A DNA stretch of 64,000 nucleotides from Ruminococcus difficilis (GTDB taxonomy: Bacteria; Bacillota_A; Clostridia; Oscillospirales; Acutalibacteraceae). A model generated the notes under the pieces. The model was not told the DNA's origin and ran no database searches. It was given only the letters and a program-made list of their open reading frames with translations. Position numbers and translations under genes: made by a program. Each line of letters opens with the position of its first letter. Positions within the stretch are counted from its first letter, which is position 1. The DNA is taken from contig NZ_JAEQMG010000048.1 in the NCBI RefSeq assembly GCF_016680995.1, forward strand, positions 124,001 to 188,000, written 5' to 3'. Below are positions 41,249 to 50,523 of the stretch, one piece after another.

Positions 41249-43051
41249 TTACCTTAATAAATGGAGTTTTTCAAGAATTGTTACAATATTGTTGCCTTTT
41301 GGCAGCATATATATCTCTTCTTTATCAAATGTCTTGATCAGCATCAGCGCGACGATGTAAACGATCACCGCTGCTACGATCGCGATCATCAGCGCGATCA
41401 CATAGCTGACAAAGCGATTCATCAGCATATAAACGCCGTACGCTGTCCCCGCGCAGAGCGCCGCGCAGATAAAGGGCTTTAAGATCGTATTGATAAAGTC
41501 GGGTCTGACGCCGGAATGCTTGATAAGCAGGTACATACCGGCAACAAAGACAAAGGTGAACGCGACCAGTGAGCCGATCGCGGCGCCGGTGACATTCAGT
41601 TCCGCCATGCTGACGAAGAGATAGTTGGTCGAGATCTTGAGCACCATCGCGATGGTGCAGAGGATCAGCGGCAGATTGACCTTACCCAGACTCTGCAGCA
41701 TACTCATCACCGGAGTCGACGCGGCGACCACGATGCACGAGAAGCCCATCAGGCGCAGGATAGAAGCGGAGACCTCCGCCTCGAAGCCGCCGCCGTAGAG
41801 CAGCGCGATGATCGGATTCGCCAGCGCGAACAGAGAGAGTCCCGCGGGCAGGGTGAAGATCATCGTCAGCTTGATGACAGTCTCCATGCTCTGCTTAAGC
41901 TCTTTTTTGTCACCCGAGGTGTAGGCGGCGGTGACGTTCGGCAGTGCCGAGGTACCGAACACCTGCGTGACCGTGGTGACCAGCTGCATCAGCGGCAGAG
42001 CGTTGGCAAAGCAACCCCACAAGGAGGTATGCAGCTTGATCTCTTCGCCCTGTACCATGTTGTACAGCTCCGCCGAATACTTCGGATCGAACTGTGAGAT
42101 CAGTCCGTCGAGGTTCACGCGGCAGGTGTTGTACAGGACATTCTGGATCACGACCGCGTCGATGGTCGTGGAGATATTCATGATAAACGCCGAGAGGATG
42201 ATCGGGATCGCGGTGTTGCGCAGGATACGGAAGGTCTCTCGCTGTGTACGCGCGTCGACCGAATCGCGATACATCTCGTCTGTAACGATGAATTTGTGCC
42301 TGGAATAGTAGATACGCAGGAACAGGAACGCGACCAGCGATCCCAGCGCGATACCCGCGATCGCCGCCGCGACGGAATACGCGAGCAGTCGCTGCATCGC
42401 CATTTCGGCTGTGGGATACATCTTGCCGAAAACCGTTCCCTTTGCGCCGAATTCGTCCATGCCGAACTTCATCACGAGGAAGCCCATCGACAGACCGCTG
42501 ATGACCTTGACCAGCATTTCGATGACCTCGCTGCACGCGGTGGGGAACATATTGCGCTGTCCCTCAAAGTAGCCGCGGTAGATCGCGACCAGACAGCCGA
42601 TGAAGATCGAGGGCGCGAGGGTCATCATCGCGTAGATGGAATCAGGCGATTTGATCAGCTGTACATAAATGAAGCTGATACCGACCATCAGCGCGAAGCA
42701 GATCACGCCCATCGAGATAAAGAATTTTTTGGATGTTTTATAGATGACGTCTACATCTCGATACCGCTTTTGTGTGATGCTTTCCGCGATCAGACGCGAT
42801 ACAGCGATCGGAAATCCCGCCGTCGCCAGTGCGAAAAGCGGGGTGTAAACCTCATAGGCGTTGCTCAGCAGTCCGATACCGACACTGCTCATCGAGAAGC
42901 CCGCCGCGTCATCATAGGCGGCAAACATACGGTACAGGAAGATCTTGTACAGCATGCCGAGCACCTTGACCACGACCATGCTGACGGTCATGATCATCGC
43001 GCCCTTCAAAAAGGTTTTTGATGTGTTTTTACTGAAACTGTCGTTGTTCAT
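41249..43051 (-). CDS. spoVB: SpoVB/MurJ-like lipid flippase (MOP superfamily)
   Basis: A 600-residue membrane protein with about 14 helices. The N-terminus (FLKGAMIMTVSMVVVKVLGMLYKI) and the family stretches GYFEGQRNMFPTACSEVIE and ALPNVTAAYTSGDK mark it as a polysaccharide-biosynthesis/SpoVB type flippase of the MOP superfamily. Proteins of this kind flip lipid-linked glycans or lipid II; SpoVB acts in spore cortex synthesis. An insert near residue 300-340 (around NLDGLISQFDPKYSAEL) is longer than in MurJ. Neighbour genes mazG and hup agree with the spoVB assignment. Confidence 0.87.
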   Translation of the reverse strand: MNNDSFSKNTSKTFLKGAMIMTVSMVVVKVLGMLYKIFLYRMFAAYDDAAGFSMSSVGIGLLSNAYEVYTPLFALATAGFPIAVSRLIAESITQKRYRDVDVIYKTSKKFFISMGVICFALMVGISFIYVQLIKSPDSIYAMMTLAPSIFIGCLVAIYRGYFEGQRNMFPTACSEVIEMLVKVISGLSMGFLVMKFGMDEFGAKGTVFGKMYPTAEMAMQRLLAYSVAAAIAGIALGSLVAFLFLRIYYSRHKFIVTDEMYRDSVDARTQRETFRILRNTAIPIILSAFIMNISTTIDAVVIQNVLYNTCRVNLDGLISQFDPKYSAELYNMVQGEEIKLHTSLWGCFANALPLMQLVTTVTQVFGTSALPNVTAAYTSGDKKELKQSMETVIKLTMIFTLPAGLSLFALANPIIALLYGGGFEAEVSASILRLMGFSCIVVAASTPVMSMLQSLGKVNLPLILCTIAMVLKISTNYLFVSMAELNVTGAAIGSLVAFTFVFVAGMYLLIKHSGVRPDFINTILKPFICAALCAGTAYGVYMLMNRFVSYVIALMIAIVAAVIVYIVALMLIKTFDKEEIYMLPKGNNIVTILEKLHLLR

Positions 43052-43127
43052 AACATCGCTCCGTTTTTATGCCTTCCCCTCGGGGAAAAGCGCGTCATTC
43101 GCTCCTTTTGGTCATGTCATTTCGTTA

Positions 43128-43210
43128 AGAAGGCTCCTTTTGGTAAAAGGAGCTGTCGCCCGTTGGCGACTGAGGAATTGTATCAATTGCTCGAGCGTCA
43201 GCGAGATTCC
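43128..43210. repeat. Two-hairpin intergenic element, copy A2
   Basis: Same sequence and order as A1: AAGGCTCCTTTTGGTAAAAG hairpin, second hairpin GTCGCC/GGCGAC, tail TGAGGAATTGTATCAATTG and CGAGCGTCAGCGAG. Confidence 0.88.
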
Positions 43211-43301
43211 TTTTCTTAACTTAATGATTATGTCCTTCCGGGAGTCTGACTTATCAAAGAGGTATTTTATCACAGTGGATGGGAGAATTCAACCGTTTTT
43301 C

Positions 43302-44735
43302 CTACGATTTGTTGTATTCACCATAAAATGAGCGCACACGCGCTTTTCGCTGTATCATCTCGTCAAAACGGCTGATATATTCATACGGATATTTGAAGTT
43401 AAATATGCGCTCGATGTAGTCGGAATCGACGTCGCGGAGCTTGCTGACCGCTCCGGCGCCGCAGGCGAGGATACTGTGGGTCTCCTCCATGATGTAGACG
43501 TTGTAGGGGCTGAAATACCCGGGCTTTGCCCATCCGGTGTTCTCGAGATTACTGAGCATCTTGCTCTGGCGGTAGAGATAATACGGCTCCCATCCGCCTT
43601 CGGTCAGGCGGGTCGCCGCGTCAGTGAGCATTTGCGCGGTATACTCCTGCTCCCTGACCGCGTCCGTCGAGTTCAGCCGTGCGGATCGCTTGACAGCGAG
43701 GGTATGCACCGTGACGCTCTCGGGATCCAACTCCCGCACGATATCGAGCGTCCTGATAAAGCTCTCGGGGGTATCTGAGGTCAGCCCCGCGATCAGATCC
43801 ATGTTGATGTTGTCAAAGCCCAGCTCGCGTGCCAGACGGAACGCGTCGATCGTCTGCTGTGCCGTATGCCTGCGCCCGATGCGCTCCAGAACACTGTCGT
43901 TGAAGGTCTGGGGGTTGATCGAGATCCGCGTGACAGGGTGCTTCTTTAACGCGAGTAATTTTTCACGTGTCACGGTATCGGGGCGACCCGCCTCTACGGT
44001 GAATTCAGCGCAATGTGACAGGTCAATATCCGCCTCGATCTCATTGAGCAGCAGATCGAGCTCTTCGGCGCTGAGTGTCGTAGGCGTACCGCCGCCGATG
44101 TAGACGGACTCACACCGCAGGCCAAGCTCCTTCGCCGATTCCGCTGTATAACGAATCTCGGATAACAACAGGGGCAGATACTCGCCGATCAGCTTCTTCG
44201 CCTTTTCGACCGTCTGGCTGACAAAGGAACAGTAGCTGCACCGCGTCGGACAGAACGGGATACTCACATACAGTGAGAAGGATCGGCGGTCGGAGTGCGA
44301 TAAGATGACCTGTTGATTCTTCCGCACCTGCTGTGCCAGCGCGATCTTCTCGTCGCTGACATAGAGCGTATCACTAAAATAGCGGCGCGCCGCCTCTTCC
44401 CCGTTCCGGTCACACAAGCGAGAATACAATTTGATCGGACGCACGCCGGTGAGGATGCCCCACGGCAGTTCGCGGTCATATGCCTGACTGAGCAGTTGAT
44501 AGAGCAGTTGTCCCATCGTCAGCTCGTCATCATCGCCCAAAGGCGCCGACAACGTCTTGTTGAATGTGAATGTACACAGTGTGACGCGTACATCGTCATG
44601 CACCGAGGTCAGCACATAAGGCGCGGATAATTCCGTATATTCGTGCAACACCGCGACCTCCTCGGTGAAGAGGAAGGCGCGGCATAGGTTTTCCATTTCG
44701 TAATGGTATTTGTGATTGTCAATATATAGATTCAT
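43302..44735 (-). CDS. hemZ: HemZ, oxygen-independent coproporphyrinogen oxidase-like radical SAM protein
   Basis: A 477-residue radical SAM protein. The N-terminal 150 residues are HemZ-specific (GQLLYQLLSQAYDRELPWGILTG, quoted in part as LPWGILTGVRP). The cluster motif is C-P-T-R-C-S-Y-C, followed by YIGGGTPTTLS, FTVEAGRPDT and RISINPQTFN, all HemZ hallmarks. The enzyme is assigned to anaerobic porphyrin oxidation by homology, but many carriers lack the rest of the heme pathway, so the true substrate may differ. It lies at the end of the recJ-relA-dtd-MBL-hemZ run, a common clostridial order. Confidence 0.9.
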   Translation of the reverse strand: MNLYIDNHKYHYEMENLCRAFLFTEEVAVLHEYTELSAPYVLTSVHDDVRVTLCTFTFNKTLSAPLGDDDELTMGQLLYQLLSQAYDRELPWGILTGVRPIKLYSRLCDRNGEEAARRYFSDTLYVSDEKIALAQQVRKNQQVILSHSDRRSFSLYVSIPFCPTRCSYCSFVSQTVEKAKKLIGEYLPLLLSEIRYTAESAKELGLRCESVYIGGGTPTTLSAEELDLLLNEIEADIDLSHCAEFTVEAGRPDTVTREKLLALKKHPVTRISINPQTFNDSVLERIGRRHTAQQTIDAFRLARELGFDNINMDLIAGLTSDTPESFIRTLDIVRELDPESVTVHTLAVKRSARLNSTDAVREQEYTAQMLTDAATRLTEGGWEPYYLYRQSKMLSNLENTGWAKPGYFSPYNVYIMEETHSILACGAGAVSKLRDVDSDYIERIFNFKYPYEYISRFDEMIQRKARVRSFYGEYNKS

Positions 44736-44740
44736 AGTTT

Positions 44741-44898
44741 GGTTAACGGTTAACAGTTAACGGTTAACGGTGGCGGGAAACACTTCGTGTTTTGATTCCT
44801 AAACGGATGAATGAGCAAGCGCATGCTATTATCATATAAATTGGGTGAGGGCACAGCCCTCCATTCATCATTCACCATTCACCGTTATCCGTTCACCG
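44741..44898. repeat. Heptamer-ended inverted element, copy D4
   Basis: Left end GTTAACG, GTTAACA, GTTAACG, GTTAACG; right end inverse units (TTCACCATTCACCGTTATCC). The right edge is two bases from the stop codon of the MBL hydrolase gene. Confidence 0.8.
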
Positions 44899-44900
44899 AT

Positions 44901-45521
44901 TTATCTCATAAAGGGATTGTGTTTTCTTTCTCTCTCGAGGGATGTGAAGATATCGTGTCCGGGATAGATGCGATAATCGCCCTCTAAGTTCTTCAAACGT
45001 TCGACAGACGCCATCATATCCCGCATTGATGAGGTCGGGAAGTCGGTGCGTCCGACGCTGGAGCAAAACAGCGTATCGCCCGAGAAGATGCAGTCGTCCG
45101 TTATATAACAGCCGCTGCCAATCGTGTGACCGGGCGTGAGGATTAAGCGCAGTTCCGTTTCACCCAGCATGACGGTATCGCCGTCCTCGAGCGCTCTGTC
45201 GACCGTAAAGGGCTTTACCGTGATGTCGTGATACTTGGAGAGATTGTAACTCGGCTCCTCGATCACGGGAAGCTCGACGCGGGACGCGCATACGGTGGGG
45301 TGATACTTTTCGCACAGCTCCGCCACGCCCATGATATGGTCATAGTGACCGTGGGTCAGCAGGATGTACGCCAGATCGCCACCGTTTTCCTCGATCTGTT
45401 CAAGCAACTCGTCGGAATGGTCGGCGGGATCGATCACCGCCAGCTTTCCGGTCGCTTCATCTTTAAGCAGATAGACGTTTGTGCCAATCATACCAATCAC
45501 AAAACAAGTAATATTCATCAT
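44901..45521 (-). CDS. MBL-fold metallohydrolase (glyoxalase II-like)
   Basis: A 206-residue metallo-beta-lactamase fold hydrolase. Metal motif [10 protein letters not shown] is followed by [19 protein letters not shown] and the C-terminal YPGHD, giving a complete two-metal site. This is the short glyoxalase II-like/YcbL type; the natural thioester substrate is unknown. Its start overlaps the stop of dtd by four bases, so the two genes are co-translated. Confidence 0.9.
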   Translation of the reverse strand: MMNITCFVIGMIGTNVYLLKDEATGKLAVIDPADHSDELLEQIEENGGDLAYILLTHGHYDHIMGVAELCEKYHPTVCASRVELPVIEEPSYNLSKYHDITVKPFTVDRALEDGDTVMLGETELRLILTPGHTIGSGCYITDDCIFSGDTLFCSSVGRTDFPTSSMRDMMASVERLKNLEGDYRIYPGHDIFTSLERERKHNPFMR

Positions 45522-45973
45522 TTTTTCAGCTCCCCGCTGTCAATTATAATCGTAACGGGACCGTCGTTGAGCAATTCGACCTTCATATCCGCGCCGAAAA
45601 CGCCCTTTTGCACGTCGGTCACGCCCGCCTCTTTTATTCTTTTACAGAAATATTCGTACAATTCATTTGCCAGATCAGGCTTAGCCGCGCCGAAGAAATC
45701 GGGTCGTCTGCCGTGGGAGCAGTTCGCGCACAAGGTGAACTGCGACACCACCAGCGCGGCGCCGTTCGTGGTCAGCAGGCTGAGATTCATCTTGTCGTCG
45801 CTGTCGCTGAAAATGCGCAGGTTCGCGATCTTGTCGGCAAGCACCTGTGCGTCGCGCTCGGTATCGCCGTCGGCAACGCCGAGTAAGATCAGCAAGCCGT
45901 TATCGATGGCGGAAACTCTCTCGCCGTCAACGGTCACGCTCGCGCGTGTGACGCGCTGGATCACTGCTTTCAA
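45518..45973 (-). CDS. dtd: D-aminoacyl-tRNA deacylase
   Basis: A 151-residue DTD that hydrolyses D-amino acids (and glycine from tRNA-Ala) off tRNA, a proofreading enzyme. It begins [17 protein letters not shown], the diagnostic start; [11 protein letters not shown] carries the S-Q-F-T-L active-site motif and [11 protein letters not shown] holds the second Gly-Pro cross-subunit motif (here G-P-V-T). I take the TTG at 45973, because homologues start with M-K-A-V at this point and the upstream frame is repeat element A3. The ribosome site (AAAGGG, ten bases away) is weak, so expression may depend on coupling. Confidence 0.93.
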   Translation of the reverse strand: MKAVIQRVTRASVTVDGERVSAIDNGLLILLGVADGDTERDAQVLADKIANLRIFSDSDDKMNLSLLTTNGAALVVSQFTLCANCSHGRRPDFFGAAKPDLANELYEYFCKRIKEAGVTDVQKGVFGADMKVELLNDGPVTIIIDSGELKK

Positions 45974-45995
45974 ATGTATCAGCCCTTTCTTTATC

Positions 45996-46160
45996 AGCCT
46001 CCCTTTGGGAAAGGGAGGTGGGTCAAAACTCGTTTTGACTCGGAGGGATTGTATCAATCACCGATCATCATGGCAACCTTTTTATTCAGTCGGTCGCTTC
46101 GCTCCTTTTATGCAATCCCTCACCCTCCTGCGGAGGGAGCTCCCTTTACCAAAGGGAGCC
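45996..46160. repeat. Inverted-arm two-hairpin element, copy A3
   Basis: Left arm: CTCCCTTTGGGAAAGGGAG hairpin, second hairpin GTCAAAA/TTTTGAC, tail GGAGGGATTGTATCAATC. The right arm is the inverse: GCAATCCCTCA, CCCTCC/GGAGGG hairpin, then AGCTCCCTTTACCAAAGGGA. It lies between relA and dtd and touches the relA stop codon. Confidence 0.85.
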
Positions 46161-48350
46161 TTATATTCTCGTAATAGATACGATGCCGTTGATCTGCGCG
46201 AGATGCGCCATGACCGAACGCAGGTGATCCATGTTGTTGATCTCGATGGTGATCGTTATCATCGCCTGATTATCCTTGAGCTCACGCGAGTTGATCATAT
46301 GGATGAAGATCCGCATATTGGACAGCTCGCGGGTGACGTCGGCAAGGAAGCCGGTGCGGTCGTTGCAAACGATCTCCAATGTGCTCTGGAAGCTTTCATG
46401 GATCTCGTCATCCCAGTGGGCGTTGACCCAGCGCTCGGGCTCCTCGCAAAGCGAGATATCATCGGGCACGTTGGTACAACTGCGCTTGTGGATGCTCACA
46501 CCGAAGCCGCGGGTGATATATCCGATGATGTCGTCGCCCGGCAGCGGATTACAGCAGCGAGAGAACTTGATCAGACAATCGTCCAAGCCCTCGACGGTAA
46601 CGCCGGAGCCGACATGCTTTTTGCGCTTGGAGCTGCGCTCCTCGCTGATCGGCTGAAGCGGCTCATCGGACTTTTTATATTTCTTGGTATAGATCTCCTT
46701 GACACGCGGCATGATCTTCCAGAGCTGGATTCCGCCGTATCCGATCGACGCGTAGAAGTCATCGAGCGAGTTACAGTGATGGCGCTGGATGATGGGCTGC
46801 ATGCACTCTTCCAGATCTTCATCTGCAAACTGCATGCCCGCCTTCTTACACTCGTGATCGAACATCGCCTTACCTTCGGTGATATTCTCCTCACGGCGCT
46901 CCTTCTTGAACCACTGGCGGATCTTGGTGCGCGCGGAATTGGTCTTGACGATCTTGAGCCAGTCACGCTTGGGACCGTTGCCCTTCTGGGTCAGGATCTC
47001 GACGATATCGCCGCTCTTAACCTTGTAGTCGATCGGAACGATACGTCCGTTGACCTTGGCGCCTACCATGCGATTACCGACGCCTGAATGGATCGCGTAC
47101 GCCATGTCGATGACGGTCGCGCCGGCAGGCAGATTGATGATGTCGCCCTTGGGGGTAAAGACATAGACCTCATTGGTGGAGAGGTCATATTTGATGGTCT
47201 TGACGATATCCTCGGCGTCCTCGGATTCGTTCTGCACCTCGATCATCTTGCGGATCCACGCGAGGTTCTCGGCAAGGTTATCCTGCTTACCGCCGCGCAG
47301 CTTGAGCTTATACTTCCAGTGCGCCGCGATTCCGTATTCCGCGGTATGGTGCATCTCATAGGTGCGGATCTGCACCTCGAAGGGGATGCCGTTACTGCCG
47401 AACACCGTTGTATGAAGGCTCTGGTACATATTCGCCTTCGGGGTGGAGATATAGTCCTTGAAGCGGTTGGGCAGCGGGGTAAAGATATCGTGTACCAGTC
47501 CGAGGACATTGTAGCAGTCGCCGATCGTATTGACGATCACGCGTACCGCGAACACATCGAAGATCTGGTCAACGTCACGCCCCTGCATATAGGTCTTGCG
47601 ATAGATGGACACGACCGACTTGACGCGTCCTTCGATGGTGACATGAGAGATAGAGAAGCCGATCTTGTCAAGGATCTGCCGCTTGATCTCTTCGATAAAC
47701 GCGTTGCGCTCATTTTCCGTCAGCTGCAGACGGGTCTCGATCTCGTGATACGCGACAGGATCGAGGTAGCGCATGGACAGATCCTCCAGCTCGTCCTTGA
47801 TCGCCTTCATACCTAAGCGGTGGGCGATCGGCGCGTAGACCTCCATGCACTCCAGCGCCTTATCACGGCGCTTTTGATCCTTGACGCACTCGATGGTGCG
47901 CATATTATGCAGACGGTCGGCGAGCTTGACGATGATCACGCGGATATCGTTGCTCATCGCGATCAGCATCTTGCGGACATTCTCCGCCTGACGTTCCTCG
48001 CGGTCGGTGAACTTGATCTTGCTGATCTTGGTCAGACCGTCAACAAGATTCATGACGTCCTCACCGAACATATCGCCGATCTGTATGAGCGTGACGTCGG
48101 TATCCTCTACGGTATCGTGCAGCAGCGCCGCTACGATCGAATCCGTATCCATGCCCATCTCCGCCAGAATACAGGCGACAGAGGTGGGATGCAGAATGAA
48201 CGGTACGCCCGACACACGGCGCTGATCGCCGTGGGCGAGGTTTGCGAACTCATACGCCTTTTTGATTTTCTTTTTGTTATACCTGACGTTGCTTTTGTCC
48301 AGCAGCGACAACAATTCATCAAAATCCTGATAATGGACCACATCATTCAT
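46161..48350 (-). CDS. relA: Bifunctional (p)ppGpp synthetase/hydrolase
   Basis: A 729-residue Rel. Domains in order: HD hydrolase with LLHDTVEDTDVTL (about 75-90), synthetase with the G-loop region RGRDVDQIFDVFAVRVIV and YQSLHTTVFG, TGS (VYVFTPKGDIINLPAGAT, about 395-455), and a C-terminal ACT domain ending MAHLAQINGIVSITRI. Both catalytic halves look intact. The length is normal. It makes and degrades the alarmone in response to stalled ribosomes. The start overlaps the stop of recJ (eight bases), the usual arrangement, though the apt gene often found between them is absent. Confidence 0.96.
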   Translation of the reverse strand: MNDVVHYQDFDELLSLLDKSNVRYNKKKIKKAYEFANLAHGDQRRVSGVPFILHPTSVACILAEMGMDTDSIVAALLHDTVEDTDVTLIQIGDMFGEDVMNLVDGLTKISKIKFTDREERQAENVRKMLIAMSNDIRVIIVKLADRLHNMRTIECVKDQKRRDKALECMEVYAPIAHRLGMKAIKDELEDLSMRYLDPVAYHEIETRLQLTENERNAFIEEIKRQILDKIGFSISHVTIEGRVKSVVSIYRKTYMQGRDVDQIFDVFAVRVIVNTIGDCYNVLGLVHDIFTPLPNRFKDYISTPKANMYQSLHTTVFGSNGIPFEVQIRTYEMHHTAEYGIAAHWKYKLKLRGGKQDNLAENLAWIRKMIEVQNESEDAEDIVKTIKYDLSTNEVYVFTPKGDIINLPAGATVIDMAYAIHSGVGNRMVGAKVNGRIVPIDYKVKSGDIVEILTQKGNGPKRDWLKIVKTNSARTKIRQWFKKERREENITEGKAMFDHECKKAGMQFADEDLEECMQPIIQRHHCNSLDDFYASIGYGGIQLWKIMPRVKEIYTKKYKKSDEPLQPISEERSSKRKKHVGSGVTVEGLDDCLIKFSRCCNPLPGDDIIGYITRGFGVSIHKRSCTNVPDDISLCEEPERWVNAHWDDEIHESFQSTLEIVCNDRTGFLADVTRELSNMRIFIHMINSRELKDNQAMITITIEINNMDHLRSVMAHLAQINGIVSITRI

Positions 48351-50391
48351 CCAAGCTCACCTCCCTGAGTTTTGTTATGATAACGGATGTGTCAAGATCG
48401 ACCTTCGCGCCGACCTCACACATCTTGACCTCAAAGTCATACATTCCTTCGTCGATCTCGATCAGCTGCAGCTCGTTCATACATTCTAAGATGACCCGCA
48501 GCTTTCCGTATCCGATATCGGATCCGAGCCGACACAGCAGGCTGTCAAAGGAATAGCGATAGCCGCCGTTCGACCGCAGAAAACGGTAAACCACCGCGAA
48601 CTCCGCGCGATCGGGCAGAAGCGCGCTCGCTTCCTCAGCCGAAATGATCTCGCCGCGGCAGAAGCGCTCGAACAGCTCCTTTGATCGGAGCATCTCATCC
48701 TCTTCCCTGTCCGCGAACCGCATATCGCGGATGAAGATCGACAGGTTCTCGTAATTATTATATGTATTGATGTCCAGCGTAACCGCCAGATCTACCACAT
48801 CGCCGACAATGTAGGGGAATTCCGCAAGAGTCGTGGAAAAGCGCAGTGCGTACACCGTGCTCTCACCACGTGAAAGCGTCAGCCGCAGATGCTTACCGCC
48901 GCCGATCTCGCGGATATCGCGCAGGGTCATGTTGTACAGCCCGAACAGCGGGGTCGGATTGCCCGCGCCGAACGGCTCCAACAGGCTCAGTCCCCGTGCG
49001 AGCTCCACACTCAGCTGAGCGGGATTGAGCTTGCAATCCAGCTCCAGCACCGGCTGCGGAACGGGGTGGGTCAAGGTATAGCGGTTGATCCGCTCGATGA
49101 AGTTTTCGATCTGATGGCGCTTGATCCCAAATCCGACCGCCATCGGATGGCCGCCGCATTGGGTGAGGATGTCGGAGCAGGAGAACACCGCGTCGATCAG
49201 CGAGAAGCCGCTGACCGATCTGCCGGACGCGCGGCAGACGTCGCCCTCCATCGAGATCACCACGGCGGGCTTTGCGTACACCTCTTTGATTCGTGAGGCG
49301 ACGATCCCGATCACACCCTTGTGCCAGCCCTCGCCGTAGACGACGATGATCGGGTTGTTCACGAGGGAAGGATTCTGTCGGATCATCCCGTCGATCTCGC
49401 TGAGGATGTCGCGCTCGATCTGCTGACGCTCCGTGTTGTCGGAACTCAGCTCCGCGGCAATATCCGCCGCGTATTCCTCATCATCCGTCAACAGCATCTT
49501 GACGGATTTTTTGGACAGTCCCAACCGTCCGCCCGCGTTAATGCGCGGTACTAAAGTAAAGCTCAGATTGCCCGCGGAGATCTCCTTTCCGCTCAGACCC
49601 GCGTCCTCGGCAAGAGCGGCGATTCCCAAACGGTCGCCGTTATTGATATGCCGCAGCCCGTTTTTGACCAGTACGCGGTTCTCGCCGCGCAGGGTGACGA
49701 TATCGCCCACGGTGCCGATCGCGGCAAGGTCGGAATAGTTCTCCAACAGCCCGTCCACATCGGCGTATTCGCCCTCAATCGCCTGTACCAGCTTGAAGGC
49801 GACGCCCACACCTGATAATTCTTTAAAAGAACTATTGCAGTCGGGACGGTGCAGATCGACGACCGCTACCGCGTCGGGCAGGGTCTCGGGGATCGCGTGA
49901 TGATCGGTGATAACGGTATCGATCCCCAAGGTCTTCGCGTACGCCACCTCGTCGACGGCGGCTACCCCGTTATCTACCGTAATGATCAGCTTTACGCCGC
50001 GCTCATACAGCCGCGCGATCGCCTCACGGTGCATCCCGTAGCCCTCGGTCTCACGCGAGGGAATATAGTACATCGCGTCCGCGCCGATATCGGACAGATA
50101 GGAGTACAGCAGCGCGGTCGAGGTGACGCCGTCGGCGTCAAAGTCGCCGTAGATGCAGATGCGTTCTCCGTCCTCGATCGCCGCTTGGATCCGCTCGACC
50201 GCCTTGTCCATATCCTTGATCTCAAACGGAGAAGCGGTGAGCGTTTCATTCGACAGAAAGTCGATGATACTATCCTCATCGGTGATGCCGCGGATATCGA
50301 GCAGCATGGCGATCAGCATGGGCAGGTCATAGCGCTGAGAGATGGCGACCGCGTTTTCTTTATTCAGTTTTCGGGTCAACCATTTTTTCAT
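48343..50391 (-). CDS. recJ: Single-stranded-DNA-specific exonuclease RecJ
   Basis: A 682-residue 5'-3' exonuclease of recombination and mismatch repair. DHH motifs: IYGDFDADGVTSTAL (motif I), VDNGVAAVDE, ITDHHAIPE (DHH), and DLAAIGTVGDIV. The DHHA1 motif follows as QCGGHPMAVGFGI, then the OB domain. A clostridial C-terminal extension of about 120 residues (after MRFADREEDEML) is of unknown role. The ATG at 50391 has AAGGAG upstream. First gene of the recJ-relA-dtd-MBL unit. Confidence 0.95.
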   Translation of the reverse strand: MKKWLTRKLNKENAVAISQRYDLPMLIAMLLDIRGITDEDSIIDFLSNETLTASPFEIKDMDKAVERIQAAIEDGERICIYGDFDADGVTSTALLYSYLSDIGADAMYYIPSRETEGYGMHREAIARLYERGVKLIITVDNGVAAVDEVAYAKTLGIDTVITDHHAIPETLPDAVAVVDLHRPDCNSSFKELSGVGVAFKLVQAIEGEYADVDGLLENYSDLAAIGTVGDIVTLRGENRVLVKNGLRHINNGDRLGIAALAEDAGLSGKEISAGNLSFTLVPRINAGGRLGLSKKSVKMLLTDDEEYAADIAAELSSDNTERQQIERDILSEIDGMIRQNPSLVNNPIIVVYGEGWHKGVIGIVASRIKEVYAKPAVVISMEGDVCRASGRSVSGFSLIDAVFSCSDILTQCGGHPMAVGFGIKRHQIENFIERINRYTLTHPVPQPVLELDCKLNPAQLSVELARGLSLLEPFGAGNPTPLFGLYNMTLRDIREIGGGKHLRLTLSRGESTVYALRFSTTLAEFPYIVGDVVDLAVTLDINTYNNYENLSIFIRDMRFADREEDEMLRSKELFERFCRGEIISAEEASALLPDRAEFAVVYRFLRSNGGYRYSFDSLLCRLGSDIGYGKLRVILECMNELQLIEIDEGMYDFEVKMCEVGAKVDLDTSVIITKLREVSLDE

Positions 50392-50523
50392 TCATGTACT
50401 CCTTTTGTCAAAGCAGATACCATCCCGATATCCGGGATGATATTTTCGATGCTGTCACAGCAGGGATCTTGCGCTGTCAGATATCGATCCAAAGCATTAC
50501 GGCAGCCGACGTTTCTATTAATA

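Noticed and set aside
45228..47087. A 619-residue open frame on the plus strand
   Set aside because: Antisense to the MBL hydrolase, dtd and relA genes, and it runs through a repeat element.
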